In this document: piece after piece, positions 1 to 6,869 of the stretch
Position numbering within the stretch: position 1 is the first letter of the stretch
Layout: the number at the start of each line of letters is the position of its first letter
The notes under the pieces: generated by a model
Databases searched by the model: none
Told to the model about the DNA's origin: nothing
What the model saw: only the letters and a program-made list of their open reading frames with translations
Translations under genes and position numbers: made by a program
IMG/VR virus record: IMGVR_UViG_3300025306_000003
Span: 1 to 64,000 of that record
Length of the DNA stretch: 64,000 bases
Reading direction: 5' to 3' (one strand)
DNA from: a virus

Positions 1-449
1 CCGCTTGTTCCTGTGGTGCCTGACGTTCCGTCATGTCCAGAAGTTCCAGAAGTGGTTGCAGCGATGCTGGCGATACGCTCTGCCACGGTAGCGTAATCCC
101 CCGAAGGGTTCTCGCCGAGTTCGCCTTCGATTCCTAGAATATCGTCACGTAGAAGATTGTGGTGTGCAGCTACAGCAAAGCTTTCGACCGTAGTACCATT
201 GGAATGTGCTGCAGCGAGAGTACCATCATAACCACGATTGGCGAGACTGCCGACAGTGAGATGTGTAGCATCTTTGGCGATGTACTTGATGATCTCGCCG
301 TCAATGGTAACAACACCCTGACTTGCGAAGCTCGCAGTGGAATTAACAGTGACGATGAGACCGTCAATCGCGAGTGACGCTGTGAGATAGGTGCTGGCGT
401 TGTTGACAGCACTAATGAGATCCGCCTCGGTTGCAACTCGGTATGCCAT
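1..449 (-). CDS. Phage structural (tail/fibre-type) protein with collagen-like Gly-X-Y repeats, partial
   Basis: The frame starts at ATG 449, 6 nt after a GGAGG ribosome site, and runs off the left edge, so only the first 149 codons are visible. The product begins MAYRVATEADLISAV. It has a small beta-rich N-terminal domain, a segment HNLLRDDILGIEGELGENP, and then a Gly-X-Y tract (GTSGHDGTSGTTGTSG). Collagen-like triplets of this kind are typical of phage tail fibres and head fibres. It directly follows the portal gene in the transcription order. The exact structural role cannot be told from this part. Confidence 0.75.
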   Translation of the reverse strand, partial: MAYRVATEADLISAVNNASTYLTASLAIDGLIVTVNSTASFASQGVVTIDGEIIKYIAKDATHLTVGSLANRGYDGTLAAAHSNGTTVESFAVAAHHNLLRDDILGIEGELGENPSGDYATVAERIASIAATTSGTSGHDGTSGTTGTS

Positions 450-464
450 GCGTTACCTCCAAGA

Positions 465-1937
465 TCAGAATCCCGATGCAGCCTCGGAGGGAGCCGCCTG
501 TCCAGGGGTTCCAGGCACTGAGGTGGTCGAGTTCCCAGTGTCTGCCGGAACGGGCGGCTCTTCGGGGGGATTCAACAGATCTTTGATGTCGGTTTCTTTA
601 CGCAGCAACACCATCGGATCCATCCCCAACAGCGTCCTAAATCCTGTGACAGTCAGCTTGCCCAAATTCCCAGGCAGCGGATCTAAGTTAATATTCGCTC
701 TCGCTTCGTCAATCGTCATGACTTCCTGTGCGAGATACACAGCGTCAATCGTGGACTGCTTACCCATGTCTCTCGGGTCGATGTCAGTCCAGAAAAATTC
801 CATCTCCGCAATTGACTTGTTGCCTGTAAGCTGCGCGAGTCTGGGCAGCACATGCATCGTGATCTTGGTTGCCAGCACTTGCGCTAATGGCTTTACGGCT
901 TCTCGCAAAGTCGCTGACATGGTTACATCCGCCGTGGATCTGTTTACGTCGGCTTGGATTCCGAAGTCCATCGGGTGGAGGTCAAAACAAATTGCGAGCA
1001 CACGGGTTTGCAATTCGTGGAACTGAAGGAACAATCCCTCGTCACCGTTAGGTTTAAGTGGAATCGGTTCGGGGCGTAACTTGCTCCCATATCCACCGAC
1101 GAATCCCGGCGAACCTCTGCCACGCAATTCATTTTCCCAATACACGCGAAATGCATAGCGCTGATCCTCATCCACTTCGTCGCCAAGATAAATCAACATG
1201 GACGGATACGCTTCGCTGGCGATCTGCCGCTGGTAGCTCGACAAATTCGTGAGCGTGTCCATCACTTCGACTGCAGTCTCAAACGGCGAGAGCCCGAACG
1301 GGTCGAAGCTCCGCTTGCGCATCATGATGTATTCAATTTCGGAATCGAGGAACTGCGTTTGAATCTTGCCGTCATCCAAGACTTGCAGCCATCGCGGCAT
1401 CTTGGGATTCCCATCCCACTTTCTGTTCAATGCAATGGTAAATCCCGGCACGACCTCCATTCCCAACACATCGTTACCCACGATGTTGACAGGCTTCTCC
1501 ACGTACTCCCAACATCCGGCGTCGAAGATCAAAACGTCTTCCACGATCTGTCCGAGGAACGAACACAAATCATCGTCAGACGAATTCGGTCTCGAAAGCA
1601 AATCCTTCGCGATTCGGGTAGCCTTTTGAAACTCCTCTTTCTTTTCCTTTGCGTCCTGCACGTTCTTCGGTTGCAGTCCCCACGTGAGAGATTGGATGGC
1701 GTTACGAATCAACCGGATTGCTCTTGACGGCAGCGGAGCTTCCGAGAACATCATCAAGTCTTTTCGGGATCTGCGCAAACGCCTGCGCTGAAACTGCTGC
1801 TTGCCTGCGGAGGGTGCCCACAGGAACGAAGTTCCCCCGGCGTCTTTCATGGAAGTGCGCTTCCGCTGTCCGGCCTCCAATTGCTGAAGCGGGCGTGCAG
1901 GTTTCGATAATCCATAATTTCTAAGAAGTTCGAACAT
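465..1937 (-). CDS. Phage portal protein
   Basis: This 490-residue product looks like an HK97/phi29-superfamily portal, the dodecameric ring at the head vertex through which DNA is packaged. Visible hallmarks are the central block EIEYIMMRKRSFDPFGLSPF followed by a helical stretch, and the later segment DFGIQADVNRSTADVTMSAT, both typical of portals. The C-terminus is proline-rich and probably disordered. The length is normal for the family. ATG 1937 has an AGGGGG ribosome site. It lies downstream of the terminase in the same operon, the usual packaging order. Confidence 0.88.
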   Translation of the reverse strand: MFELLRNYGLSKPARPLQQLEAGQRKRTSMKDAGGTSFLWAPSAGKQQFQRRRLRRSRKDLMMFSEAPLPSRAIRLIRNAIQSLTWGLQPKNVQDAKEKKEEFQKATRIAKDLLSRPNSSDDDLCSFLGQIVEDVLIFDAGCWEYVEKPVNIVGNDVLGMEVVPGFTIALNRKWDGNPKMPRWLQVLDDGKIQTQFLDSEIEYIMMRKRSFDPFGLSPFETAVEVMDTLTNLSSYQRQIASEAYPSMLIYLGDEVDEDQRYAFRVYWENELRGRGSPGFVGGYGSKLRPEPIPLKPNGDEGLFLQFHELQTRVLAICFDLHPMDFGIQADVNRSTADVTMSATLREAVKPLAQVLATKITMHVLPRLAQLTGNKSIAEMEFFWTDIDPRDMGKQSTIDAVYLAQEVMTIDEARANINLDPLPGNLGKLTVTGFRTLLGMDPMVLLRKETDIKDLLNPPEEPPVPADTGNSTTSVPGTPGQAAPSEAASGF

Positions 1938-1938
1938 G

Positions 1939-2121
1939 CTACCCCCTGAGTTTTACGAAAGGATCTTCGTTCTTCTCGAAGCGTCCGTCCAATGAAAGCC
2001 CTTTCTCTTCCACCCACACATGTACTGCGGACACAGCTTGCGCAAATCCAAAATGATCTTCGTGATCTGGATGGATCTCGGCCAGCAAAGCATCAAGATG
2101 TTCGAGCAACTCTCGCAGCAT
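1939..2121 (-). CDS. Small acidic hypothetical protein
   Basis: A 60-residue acidic product (MLRELLEHLDALLAEIHPD...) just upstream of the portal gene; its TAG ends 1 nt before the portal start. I chose ATG 2121 over an upstream TTG at 2145; either way it overlaps the end of the preceding membrane-protein gene. No family recognised. It is probably co-translated with the portal. Confidence 0.6.
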   Translation of the reverse strand: MLRELLEHLDALLAEIHPDHEDHFGFAQAVSAVHVWVEEKGLSLDGRFEKNEDPFVKLRG

Positions 2122-2344
2122 GTTTTCTACCCATCGCTTTGGCAAAGGTTTTTACTTGAGTGCCGATCCCATACGCAACTGCCAAAACCAATTCGAGAAT
2201 CAGCATCGGGAGCCAAAAGAGCGTAAGCAATCCCAACTTCGCTTCCCCAGGCTCAGTGTTGTAGTTATAAATATATGCGAGTGTGAACAGCAGTCCGCAC
2301 AGCAAGTATGCTGCACAGAGTGAAATAATCCACAGCGTGATCAT
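2093..2344 (-). CDS. Small two-span membrane protein
   Basis: An 83-residue product with two strongly hydrophobic segments (about residues 3-25 and 38-60) and a basic C-terminus. ATG 2344 sits in a TGATG junction with the gene before it, and the GGAGG in its leader belongs to a copy of the repeated AAGACTTGG motif. Its place in the head module does not suggest a role; it resembles the many small inner-membrane proteins phages carry. No family recognised. Confidence 0.65.
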   Translation of the reverse strand: MITLWIISLCAAYLLCGLLFTLAYIYNYNTEPGEAKLGLLTLFWLPMLILELVLAVAYGIGTQVKTFAKAMGRKHAARVARTS

Positions 2345-2550
2345 CAATCCTCCAAGTCTTTAGGGTCAATGCCATTTTCGACAATCATCTGATTGTATAA
2401 CGCGGCGTTATCCGCAATCAGTTCGTCATCGTCTTCGGGATCTACTTCCAAGGCAGCATGTTTCATACGGGCTTCGCTGTGCTGCTTGAGCGTACCTTTC
2501 GACCCGCCAAAATACTTTCGCGCCTCTTTATCCAATTCTTTAAGACTCAT
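2344..2550 (-). CDS. Small hypothetical protein (MSLKELDKEARKYFGG)
   Basis: A 68-residue charged, helical protein. ATG 2550 overlaps the stop of the topoisomerase-like gene (ATGA), which decides this start over the GTG-type extension at 2568. The protein has a basic N-terminal half and an acidic C-terminal half ending DPKDLED. No family recognised; translational coupling to the upstream gene is likely. Confidence 0.7.
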   Translation of the reverse strand: MSLKELDKEARKYFGGSKGTLKQHSEARMKHAALEVDPEDDDELIADNAALYNQMIVENGIDPKDLED

Positions 2551-3527
2551 TTCAACCCTTTCAACCATCCAGAAAAAACAATCGGATGGATGTAGCTGTT
2601 CAATGCCTTATCGCGACCGTTGTTCAAGTGCGTAGCGACAACATCTCCAATGTGATTGCGAGAGGCTTTGTATTCTTTCAACGTGGCCGGTTTGGGGAGA
2701 CTCTTGATCATCTGCCGAGCTATCGTGGTCGCGCCCAATGTACGCCAGTTATGTGGAGTGAATCCATACGAGTCCCCGTGCGTGAGGCTGCTGGAATATT
2801 TCAACACAGTCGCGTAGGAAACATCGCCGAAGATTCTGCCATTTGGTCCAGCAGCTTTTGCCCTCGATACGAGATCTTTTGCAAGTTTAGAATCATGTAT
2901 CTGATACGAATTGGCAATCTTGTCTTTGCCGACAAACTTTGCAAATACCTTCCCACCCTTTTCAACGATGTGCCTACCCTCAAGCGTGCGTGCGCCATAG
3001 ATCGGGGGTTTCGTAGTTTCATCTGCCACGCGCATGAACGTGTGCGAGATTAAACGCATGATTGCAGCTTCCGGTTTGTTGCCTGTCATCTTGGCAGTCA
3101 ATCTGTCCGCAACAGGTTCCAATTCAAGAATCTTTTCCCAGTGTTGTGCTCCACGTTCGGCAACTGCTTTGGGCAGGTAGATTGGTTGGAACTTGCCCTT
3201 CTCATTTACGCTGTGGACCACATGACCTTTGTCATCAGGCTTCGTGTTCACGTATGTACGCAGATACGCTTTTGCATTGGGAACCGTGACGCCCTCGTGC
3301 ATCTTCAACCGTGCTTCGGTCAGCTTCTCGCGCAACATCCATAGCCCTTGACCCTTTGCGTTTTTCTTTGCTGCCCACTTATCGAGCTTCGCGATCCGAC
3401 TGTCTGAGTGCTCCTGCACAGTGAATGTCTTACCCTTGGAAGATGTCTTCGAGTACGTCCTGATCTTCACAGCCTCAAGGATTGCAAGCCTCAGCGCATC
3501 GGTGATCTCGTCTGCAAAAGTTCTCAT
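2547..3527 (-). CDS. Type IB DNA topoisomerase-like protein
   Basis: This 326-residue product carries the full set of bacterial/poxviral topoisomerase IB active-site positions. They are Arg166 (FMRVADE), followed by YGARTLEGRH; Lys201 (FVGKDK); Arg262 (HNWRTLGAT); Asn303 (HLNNGRDK), nine residues before the nucleophile as in bacterial enzymes; and Tyr312 (SYIHP). Family enzymes nick one DNA strand through a 3'-phosphotyrosyl link and relax supercoils. The size fits the bacterial family (about 340 aa). Its place between portal and metallopeptidase genes in the head module is unusual. The N-terminus (TSSKGKTFTV) resembles a segment of the protein at 9131-9577. ATGA overlap with the gene before. 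Confidence 0.8.
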   Translation of the reverse strand: MRTFADEITDALRLAILEAVKIRTYSKTSSKGKTFTVQEHSDSRIAKLDKWAAKKNAKGQGLWMLREKLTEARLKMHEGVTVPNAKAYLRTYVNTKPDDKGHVVHSVNEKGKFQPIYLPKAVAERGAQHWEKILELEPVADRLTAKMTGNKPEAAIMRLISHTFMRVADETTKPPIYGARTLEGRHIVEKGGKVFAKFVGKDKIANSYQIHDSKLAKDLVSRAKAAGPNGRIFGDVSYATVLKYSSSLTHGDSYGFTPHNWRTLGATTIARQMIKSLPKPATLKEYKASRNHIGDVVATHLNNGRDKALNSYIHPIVFSGWLKGLK

Positions 3528-3703
3528 TGCTTCCCCTTGGGTTCAAACAAAATACCATTATCGCCTGAGATGGGCTTATCGTGTTTATCCCCCTTGAGCA
3601 TAACTTGCGGAATGCCTTTGGGAAATGCATCACACCTGAATCCAGGTTTGTCGTCCTCGATCAGGTGCTTGCATTTGAAACAGACTGGAGTCGGTCCCAT
3701 CAT
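3524..3703 (-). CDS. Small zinc-ribbon-like phage protein
   Basis: A 59-residue protein bounded by ATGA overlaps on both sides. It has VCFKCKH and a later FRCDAFPKGIP followed by GDNGILFEP. Short phage proteins with this CxxC...FRC-F-GIP...GDNGI layout are familiar from head regions, but their function is not known to me. Two consecutive ATG codons are present; the first overlaps the upstream stop. Confidence 0.75.
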   Translation of the reverse strand: MMGPTPVCFKCKHLIEDDKPGFRCDAFPKGIPQVMLKGDKHDKPISGDNGILFEPKGKQ

Positions 3704-4512
3704 TTGTGCAACCCCTTCAATACACTATTCAACATGCCGCCCGTGAAGTCGGAATGCAAATGCGTATTTACGTTTGCGAAAGCCTCAGCAAAACCTTCCT
3801 GAAAATCCCACGCTGCGTAATTGGAATACGCTGTCAGGGATTTCTTGGGAGTCTTTTCCCAATGTGACATCCATTTATCCTGCGCTTCAGAAGACAACGA
3901 CGAAAACACAGCGTGACCGAATTCGTGAGTGATAATATATTTCCAACCGAGCTTCGAGGTTCCCTGTGCGAAGAAGTGATCCTGCTCGTTCATCTTCAGC
4001 GCCTTGGACAACAGAGCACGGTCACGTAAGTATACAGAGTTGAGAGCTATCTTATCACCAAGATTCGACGCCTCCCCAAAAGACCAGTCATCTTTCTTGA
4101 ACGGCTTGCCTGCAACTTCCTTAATCTCGTTTGCTACAGTTGGAAACGCTTTTGCCAATGAATTCCAGGTGTCGAAGATTTCCTTTTGTGAATTCACGTC
4201 CAGAGTCACGTCCCCGAAACGGATCCTGTTATCTGGGAACAGCGCCATCGGGTTGACCATCGCCTTGCGCTTGCCGTCGGCCTTTTTCTTCTTCGTGAAG
4301 GCTTTGACCTGGTTTCGACCTTGGGCAAGTTGATTCTTAATTTCATTTCCAGTCATCGGCCTGTCGTAATGGCGCTTGTAGGTCTGAACCTGAACGGCTC
4401 CATGCTTGCCCTGGCGTTGATAGGCTTTCACCTGAACATCGGACGCAGCTAGGCTGGAAAGGACGATTTGGGTAGCAATTTGACTCAACAGATCAGTGCT
4501 AGGTTGGCTCAT
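3700..4512 (-). CDS. Zincin metallopeptidase-like protein (HExxH) of the head module
   Basis: The 270-residue product has a zinc-protease signature, ITHEFGHAVFS (about residues 200-210), with a downstream FQEGFAEAFA that could give the third Glu ligand as in gluzincins. The N-terminal half is basic and low-complexity. HExxH proteins occur in phage head operons, where they may act in head maturation or as virion-borne proteases; here that is inference. ATG 4512 has a GAGGG site; the stop overlaps the next gene. Confidence 0.7.
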   Translation of the reverse strand: MSQPSTDLLSQIATQIVLSSLAASDVQVKAYQRQGKHGAVQVQTYKRHYDRPMTGNEIKNQLAQGRNQVKAFTKKKKADGKRKAMVNPMALFPDNRIRFGDVTLDVNSQKEIFDTWNSLAKAFPTVANEIKEVAGKPFKKDDWSFGEASNLGDKIALNSVYLRDRALLSKALKMNEQDHFFAQGTSKLGWKYIITHEFGHAVFSSLSSEAQDKWMSHWEKTPKKSLTAYSNYAAWDFQEGFAEAFANVNTHLHSDFTGGMLNSVLKGLHK

Positions 4513-4556
4513 AACCCTCGTGTAGCGGCCCCAGAGCCCAAATTACGCCCTGAGGC

Positions 4557-4979
4557 TTACGTAACCATGTACTGATGGAATTCGGACTCACCCTGACGGT
4601 CCATCTCCCACTTCAAAAGCTCGTAATACGCGCACCTGCTACTATAAGGATAGTTTCTGCAAACCTCAGGTCGGCCTTCGTAGATTGTGCATACCCTCCG
4701 CGTGCTGTGGAAGAATTTACACATCATATCGTTGGTCAACGGATCCTTTCGCATACGAAACAACCATCTTTTTCCCGTCTGCTTCAGATGGTGCTTTTTT
4801 GCTTCTTCAATGGTCAACTCAAGATGCTTCGCAAGCCTCGGGATGTCCTTGGGCTTGAGATCAATCTCGTGATAACCACAGCAGTAACCGGGACAGTTCA
4901 AGCAATCGAAAGTTTTCCTGCGCTTGTCTGGAGCACTCTGGACTTTCGAGCTTGCAGTCTTGCGTATCGGATGACTCAT
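4557..4979 (-). CDS. YkgJ-family cysteine cluster protein
   Basis: A 140-residue product with the YkgJ/UPF0153 pattern: CLNCPGYCCGYHEI at residues 26-39, then MCKFF, CTIYEGRPEVCRNYP near residues 96-110. The conserved cysteines are presumed to bind a metal or Fe-S cluster; the biochemical role of the family is unknown. It sits alone between the metallopeptidase and small structural genes. Members in phages are uncommon but not unheard of. Confidence 0.75.
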   Translation of the reverse strand: MSHPIRKTASSKVQSAPDKRRKTFDCLNCPGYCCGYHEIDLKPKDIPRLAKHLELTIEEAKKHHLKQTGKRWLFRMRKDPLTNDMMCKFFHSTRRVCTIYEGRPEVCRNYPYSSRCAYYELLKWEMDRQGESEFHQYMVT

Positions 4980-4987
4980 TCTTCAAC

Positions 4988-5242
4988 CTACTTTCGTTTT
5001 CGCTTCTGCATCCGAGAAACTTCCGAAAGCCCAATCGCAATCGCCTGCTTCTGATCGGTCACGGGGTCGCCCGAAGACGACTTGAGCTTGCCCGATTTCC
5101 ATTCCTTCATAACCTTGGTCATTTTCTTTTTGGCTGCAGGAGGCGCACATGCGGCCACTTCCGTCGCAAGTTTGGGATGTTGAGACATCTCTACTTGAGA
5201 CGGGGTCGAAAGCTGATTCTTTCCTGATACACGCTGAAACAT
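4988..5242 (-). CDS. DUF6496-like small basic protein
   Basis: An 84-residue basic protein. Its C-terminal half, KEWKSGKLKSSSGDPVTDQ followed by KQAIAIGLSEVSR, matches the pattern of small phage and bacterial proteins annotated DUF6496 (K-x-GKL-SSG...KQAIAI-LSEA). Function unknown. ATG 5242 is preceded by AGGTCG. Confidence 0.65.
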   Translation of the reverse strand: MFQRVSGKNQLSTPSQVEMSQHPKLATEVAACAPPAAKKKMTKVMKEWKSGKLKSSSGDPVTDQKQAIAIGLSEVSRMQKRKRK

Positions 5243-5252
5243 TGCGACCTCC

Positions 5253-5504
5253 TTACGTGGGTTCGGAGACTTCCAGAATCGAAGTCATTCCGGTGATGAC
5301 TGAAGGCGTGGTCGGGCAGTAAATGTACGGCCCGCTCCTGTCCGACAGCACAGGTAGCTGCACCATCCAGCAGCCGCCCGCAATCGGAGTCAGGCTGATG
5401 AGAGAATCTGTGTAATACACGTTGATCGCGGCAGGAGCGCCACCGGGGGCGTCCAGTGCGGATACGTCGAGGTAATTCTTACCGGCTGATAGACCTGGGG
5501 TCAT
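5253..5504 (-). CDS. Hypothetical structural protein
   Basis: An 83-residue, beta-rich, low-charge product (MTPGLSAGKNYLDVSAL...). ATG 5504 follows AGGAG. The composition and place among head genes fit a small decoration or neck protein, but no motif supports that. It ends 10 nt before the next start. Confidence 0.65.
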   Translation of the reverse strand: MTPGLSAGKNYLDVSALDAPGGAPAAINVYYTDSLISLTPIAGGCWMVQLPVLSDRSGPYIYCPTTPSVITGMTSILEVSEPT

Positions 5505-5514
5505 GATATTTCTC

Positions 5515-5778
5515 CTATCTTGAAATTAGAACTTCTTGGCAACGACAGTTTATACCTGTTCCGCCGTGCCTGTCTGTGAACGTTATACCATTCTTGTAAA
5601 ACGGGGTGCTCAATCCTCTTTGCATTCCGTTCATTTCGGAACATTCATAACACGTGCGCTTATCCTGCACGGCCACCCATTCAATTTTGTGCCTCTGCCC
5701 AGCGCCGAGCGCAGTGCTATTTTGCACCTGGGACGCTGTGGGCAGATTTCCATGACGGACGTTGCGACTAAGAAACAT
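5515..5778 (-). CDS. Mu F/SPP1 gp7-like minor head protein, C-terminal domain only
   Basis: The 87-residue product has the C-terminal signature of Mu gpF/SPP1 gp7 minor head proteins: VQDKRTCYECSEMNG followed by a His-rich loop and GTGINCRCQEV. Full-length family members are several hundred residues long, so this is a stand-alone C-terminal domain or a split gene. These proteins bind the portal inside the procapsid. ATG 5778. Confidence 0.65.
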   Translation of the reverse strand: MFLSRNVRHGNLPTASQVQNSTALGAGQRHKIEWVAVQDKRTCYECSEMNGMQRGLSTPFYKNGITFTDRHGGTGINCRCQEVLISR

Positions 5779-5781
5779 TGG

Positions 5782-6231
5782 TCACTTCACTTTCAGATCA
5801 AAAGCGTGTTTACGAATGATCTCGGCCTTTGCTTCCGCAAATGTCTTGTGCGCGGAATGATCCAATGTTTCCCACTTGCCTTCCCAGAATACTTCACGCG
5901 CAGCGGCAAAATATCCACGTGGATGCTTTGTCACCAAATAACGTGTCTTCGAGCCATCACGCGCTGAGATTGTACCGTGGTGATATTGTATGCTCCCGCT
6001 AGGAACCTTGTGCCCACGCTTGAGATTCCCTTTGGTGACGCCTTCGCTAGTGCCGAATGCATTTAGGACGTTGCAATATGCATCATGACTACTCGCTGCT
6101 ATAGAAGACTTCGACGCAAAACCGCTCCAGTCAAGACCATATGACTTCCGTGTGTGATCGTCCCAGCGAAATTGCCACCACGTGCGCATGGCGTGCAAAC
6201 TGCGGACGGCGATAGTCTGCTGCTCAGTCAT
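5782..6231 (-). CDS. Hypothetical protein
   Basis: A 149-residue basic protein rich in aromatic residues (MRTWWQFRWDDHTRKS...). The C-terminal half has a region, TRYLVTKHPRGYFAAAREVF, that could be a small beta-hairpin repeat domain. No family recognised. ATG 6231 overlaps the upstream stop (ATGA), so it is co-translated with the exported protein before it. Confidence 0.7.
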   Translation of the reverse strand: MTEQQTIAVRSLHAMRTWWQFRWDDHTRKSYGLDWSGFASKSSIAASSHDAYCNVLNAFGTSEGVTKGNLKRGHKVPSGSIQYHHGTISARDGSKTRYLVTKHPRGYFAAAREVFWEGKWETLDHSAHKTFAEAKAEIIRKHAFDLKVK

Positions 6232-6596
6232 GGGCGCACATTCTGAACAGGCGCGAACTGGGCAAGAGTTGCCGACCTGTCATGGAGAGCTGCTGCAAAC
6301 ACGTCGATGCCGTCCTGATCGGTGAGTTCAAGATCATACAGACTCGTAGGCGCGTGAGTCGCGCTGGGAACTGTACTCGCTCCGACAACATAAGCGCCGC
6401 GTATCTGAGTCACGATGTCATAGGGAATTGAGTAATCGGTGAGCACCCCCGAAGCCCCGGCAGTCCACTGCCATTCAACCACCCAGGTATTCCGATATGC
6501 AGCGACAGTGGGAGGGGTCACGGATCCCACTGCAAACACCAAACTCGTGAACGCAAGCACAGACATCAGCAACAGAACCGAACAGAATCTTTTCAT
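6228..6596 (-). CDS. Exported hypothetical protein with signal peptide
   Basis: A 122-residue protein with a classic signal peptide (MKRFCSVLLLMSVLAFTSLV, cleavage probably after residue 22-24). Downstream is a small Trp-rich domain. The start at 6596 is chosen because GGAGG lies 4 nt ahead and the signal peptide begins there. A secreted product inside the head module could act in the periplasm, but nothing specific is seen. Confidence 0.7.
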   Translation of the reverse strand: MKRFCSVLLLMSVLAFTSLVFAVGSVTPPTVAAYRNTWVVEWQWTAGASGVLTDYSIPYDIVTQIRGAYVVGASTVPSATHAPTSLYDLELTDQDGIDVFAAALHDRSATLAQFAPVQNVRP

Positions 6597-6668
6597 GATC
6601 CCTCCTAAATTACACAACGATCTTACAGCGATAGTAGTTGCGATGAGAAGCGATTCGTAACCCTAATC

Positions 6669-6755
6669 TTACTTCTTGCCGTACTTGAGGTAAGCCCAGA
6701 TTCCGACACCGACACCAACGAGAAAACTGAGTACTGCGGTCAATACGTATTCCAT
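6669..6755 (-). CDS. 28-residue single-span membrane peptide
   Basis: ATG 6755 follows AGGAGG by 7 nt. The product is a short N-terminus, a hydrophobic helix (VLTAVLSFLVGVGVGIWAY) and a basic KYGKK tail, giving an N-out/C-in single-span peptide. It pairs with the next small membrane gene. Function unknown; holin-accessory or membrane-regulatory roles are possible. Confidence 0.6.
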   Translation of the reverse strand: MEYVLTAVLSFLVGVGVGIWAYLKYGKK

Positions 6756-6767
6756 GATCAATCCTCC

Positions 6768-6860
6768 TTAGAAATGAACGCCCCTAAAGAACCACACAAG
6801 CACCGCGATTGCCAGAGCAGCTATCACAAGTGCGCCAATTGCAAGACCGCTCCAGAACAT
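6768..6860 (-). CDS. 30-residue single-span membrane peptide
   Basis: ATG 6860 follows AGGAGG by 5 nt and sits just after the terminase gene. The product is almost entirely one membrane helix (LAIGALVIAALAIAVLVWFF). It is adjacent to another mini membrane gene of the same layout. No family recognised. Confidence 0.6.
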   Translation of the reverse strand: MFWSGLAIGALVIAALAIAVLVWFFRGVHF

Positions 6861-6869
6861 ACCGCCTCC

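Noticed and set aside
2547-3527. Tyrosine integrase
   Set aside because: The R...K...HNWRT...N...Y spacing and SYIHP motif are those of topoisomerase IB; no HxxR box of integrases.
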